Assembly (NCBI GenBank): GCA_964504985.1
Contig: CAZDFU010000015.1
Location: 1-26,832, forward strand
Length of the DNA: 26,832 nucleotides
Direction: 5' to 3'
Origin: CAZDFU01 sp964504985
Lineage (GTDB): Bacteria; Patescibacteriota; Microgenomatia; Daviesbacterales; UBA10151
Position numbers and translations under genes: made by a program. Positions 24,772 to 26,832 of the stretch are shown piece by piece; within the stretch, counting starts at the first letter, position 1, and each line of letters begins with the position of its first letter. Below the pieces are notes generated by a model that saw only the letters and a program-made list of their open reading frames with translations, searched no databases and was not told the DNA's origin.

Positions 24772-24834
24772 TAGCTTATAGTCTGTTTTCTACAGGCTTA
24801 AATTCAGGCTGATTTGTTTAATCAAGAAGCCATA

Positions 24835-26319
24835 ATGGTAGAAAAAGTAATATCTGGTACATCAGGCCCTTCTATACCCACATCAAGTGTGGATTCTCAG
24901 GTTGAAGCACCTTCTCAAGATATAGTTTCCTCTCCAGACACAAATCCAACCAGAAGAAAGAGAAGATCTTTTTCTATTCCAGGCAGACTTTTATCCAGAG
25001 CCATGTTGCCAATAATGGCTGCTTTGAGTATGGCAGGAGGAAGTGCAGTAAGTGCTCAGCTTCAGCCAAATTATTTAAAGCCTAATCAAGCTTCCTCATC
25101 TCAACTTAAAGATAACAATATAATGCCTTCAGAACAGGCTCCTAAAGTGGAAATAAGGACAATAACTAATTTTGATCCTATATCTTTTCAGCCTGTCAAT
25201 GATTCTTCGGTAGGGATTATTGGCACAGAAAATGAATACCATGTAACTATTGGTGAATCTAATAGTACTGGGGAGTATTCAATGCAGACTCTATGGCAGG
25301 TACCTTTCGAAGGTAAAAATATAGCAGTATCGCCAAATAATCCTAATGTACAGTTAGTAACAGGGCATAGCTTGACAGACAGATGGACTGGAAAAATAGT
25401 CTATACTCTTAACAGCGGACAGGAGCTGAAAACCAAAGATATTAACCGTTCTATGCTTAACCAAGCACAGATTACTCCAGATAGTAAAAAGGCATATATA
25501 CCAAAGTCTCCATCTGATACGGTAAACGGTTCTGCTCCTGCAATGTTGTTTTTGGATTTTGCTACTAACACAATAAGGGAATTTCCTATAGAAGGATTAG
25601 GGGACTGGGATGGGATTTGGAGCATGAGTAAATTAAGAGCCATGCCAGACGGGTCTTTTGAAGCTGAGGCATTAGCAGGAGGATTTGGCAAGTTGATAAA
25701 TTTGAAGCTCACATCAGAAAAAGCTGTAGCACGTATTCTTGATTCGAGCCGTTACTTAATTAGACAAATTTCTGAAGGTATTGATCCCCAAGGGAGAAGG
25801 ATGATCCTTGCAACAGAAGAATATATCTGGACATCTGGAGAGGCGCAAGGGAGCAGGGGCAGGCTAATAGGGTATTTTTTTGATAATAATGGAGCTATTG
25901 TAGATACCCGTGTGTACACACCTGACCTAGCTCAGCTTGCCCACAGAGGAGATCCTTATCCATATGTATCTAGTATAAGAAACGGTACCATAGCTATGGG
26001 ATTAGATGTAGTTGCGGGTAACTCTAATGTTTATCCGGAAATACAAGAAACAGCTGTAGACAATCCTTCTCAAATACGTGTTGTACCAACTAGTTTAGGA
26101 GAGTGGCCTGCAGTTGGTAATGATAGGACAATGAATTATATTCAGCAAAGACCTAACAGTTCTACTTTAGTGAGTATGAGAGGTGCTGATTCAGGGGCAT
26201 ATATTAATGTTAACGGAACATGGAAAAAGCTGGAAGTAAAGGTTGTTAAGAATACAGGAGTCAATCCTACCGCTTTTAAATTCTATCTCCCTGTAGCACC
26301 CAGTGGTTTTAATCCTTAA
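24835..26319 (+). CDS. Secreted protein of unknown function, possible beta-propeller
   Basis: 494 residues from the ATG at 24835 (an upstream in-frame TTG exists at 24814). An unusual Ser/Pro-rich cytoplasmic leader of about 43 residues precedes a signal region TRRKRRSFSIPGRLL...MAGGSAVSAQ|L; the RRSF could be a weak Tat-like motif but fits equally with a basic Sec n-region. The mature part is beta-rich with repeated turn patterns (NIAVSPNNPNVQLVTGH, QITPDSKKAYIPKS, GIDPQGRRMILATEE) like WD40/YVTN-type propeller blades, though I cannot count blades securely. It has no cysteines in the mature part that I can see. It is divergent from csoR. Confidence 0.75.
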   Translation: MVEKVISGTSGPSIPTSSVDSQVEAPSQDIVSSPDTNPTRRKRRSFSIPGRLLSRAMLPIMAALSMAGGSAVSAQLQPNYLKPNQASSSQLKDNNIMPSEQAPKVEIRTITNFDPISFQPVNDSSVGIIGTENEYHVTIGESNSTGEYSMQTLWQVPFEGKNIAVSPNNPNVQLVTGHSLTDRWTGKIVYTLNSGQELKTKDINRSMLNQAQITPDSKKAYIPKSPSDTVNGSAPAMLFLDFATNTIREFPIEGLGDWDGIWSMSKLRAMPDGSFEAEALAGGFGKLINLKLTSEKAVARILDSSRYLIRQISEGIDPQGRRMILATEEYIWTSGEAQGSRGRLIGYFFDNNGAIVDTRVYTPDLAQLAHRGDPYPYVSSIRNGTIAMGLDVVAGNSNVYPEIQETAVDNPSQIRVVPTSLGEWPAVGNDRTMNYIQQRPNSSTLVSMRGADSGAYINVNGTWKKLEVKVVKNTGVNPTAFKFYLPVAPSGFNP

Positions 26320-26832
26320 TTTGGAGTAGGAGCTCTGTTTGCTTCAAATTTAGTTAAAGATTCAGAATTGGTAATTCCTGCAGCTGTATACCAGTAGTTA
26401 TCTCCTAATGCTTTGTAAAAACTTATATACCAGGTGGCTGAGTCATGTGTAATGCTCCCGCTTATAGGAATTCTTACCCTAAAAAGAGGGACGCCTGCAC
26501 AATTTTTGACATCAAGAAAATTCCCAGCTCTAATGGATTCCCATCGTCCTACAGTACATCTTCCAACCCTTTCATCCCAACTGGTCCAAACTTTGTGTAC
26601 CGTATCATACTTTAAAAGTATGCCTCTTGTTGGGTCTGAAGCTATTAAATTAGCTTGTAAATCACTGACACTGGAGCTAAACGGTATTTTTTATACAAAG
26701 CAGCATAAAAGGCAGTGATAGTTCCTGATACTGGGTTACCTACTACTTTAACACTCATTGGATTTAACCAGTTAGCGCCTTCTTCATTGGTAGTCATGCC
26801 TGAGATACCATAATTTCCTGAGTGATTAGTTT
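26316..26832 (-). pseudogene. Surface/secreted protein gene, frameshifted at an A6 run and cut by the window edge
   Basis: Two minus-strand frames join at the A6 run (T6 on the plus strand, 26687-26692). The upstream frame reads ...GANWLNPMSVKVVGNPVSG, then AFYAALYKK. One extra A, or a -1 slip, continues it as IPFSSSVSDLQANLIASDP and on to RAPTPN-stop at 26316. The joined protein is beta-rich with Trp/Tyr-rich strands (TVHKVWTSWDERVG, DSATWYISFYKAL) and looks like an extracellular domain repeat. Without the shift the first frame stops 16 codons later, at IYKLI. Could be a sequencing indel, a decayed gene or programmed slippage. Its stop overlaps the convergent gene's stop by TTAA. Confidence 0.65.

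Noticed and set aside
24835..25080. Twin-arginine (Tat) signal in the secreted protein
   Set aside because: RRKRRSFSI only partly fits the S/T-RRxFLK pattern and no Tat genes are in view; a Sec signal with a basic n-region is equally likely.
26434..26718. 94-residue plus-strand frame at 26434
   Set aside because: Antisense to the frameshifted minus-strand surface-protein gene, whose two frames read as coding and end by overlapping the neighbour.

Overview
The window is AT-rich bacterial chromosome with very tight gene packing (ATGA/GTGA/TAATG overlaps, convergent genes sharing a TTAA). It carries one 100-base assembly gap. TGA is a normal stop codon. An intein-bearing B12-dependent ribonucleotide reductase, many tiny membrane proteins, and surface proteins with Ser-rich linkers and single membrane anchors suggest a Candidate Phyla Radiation / Patescibacteria genome (perhaps Microgenomates) assembled from a metagenome. 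That placement is inference; no rRNA or tRNA gene was seen to confirm it.

Layout. 1-4233: nrdR and nrdJ in one leftward operon, with a pair of NrdR-box-like operators. nrdJ is interrupted by a LAGLIDADG intein at its catalytic cysteine and runs off the left edge. 4280-4999: membrane-anchored cyclophilin. 5114-8271: a large surface LCAT-like lipase, split artificially by the N gap. 8230-10472: a small membrane protein, a D,D-carboxypeptidase and, divergently, an L,D-transpeptidase (cell-wall remodelling). 10523-14233: a P2-type Ca2+ ATPase converging on a two-gene membrane operon that includes a stripped-down MgtE channel domain. 14259-16861: an FAD-linked oxidase and a PfkB sugar/nucleoside kinase, tail to tail.

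16877-24680 is the centrepiece: a leftward operon of 13 genes (14 if pfkB is included), headed by the copper sensor CsoR with its operator inside the promoter. It encodes a CopA P1B ATPase, a CopZ-like HMA chaperone, two cupredoxin-like proteins (one fused to a UreH/TauE-like transporter domain), a CcdA-like thiol transporter, a DUF1573 protein, and several small Cys/His/Met-rich membrane proteins of unknown function. Two of its genes are very small (28 and 45 codons). I infer a copper sensing, efflux and envelope copper/thiol-handling system, and this is the best candidate here for undescribed biology.

24835-26832: a secreted protein of unknown function transcribed divergently from csoR, then a convergent surface-protein gene that is frameshifted at an A6 run and runs off the right edge. 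No insertion sequences, CRISPR arrays or convincing intrinsic terminators were seen.
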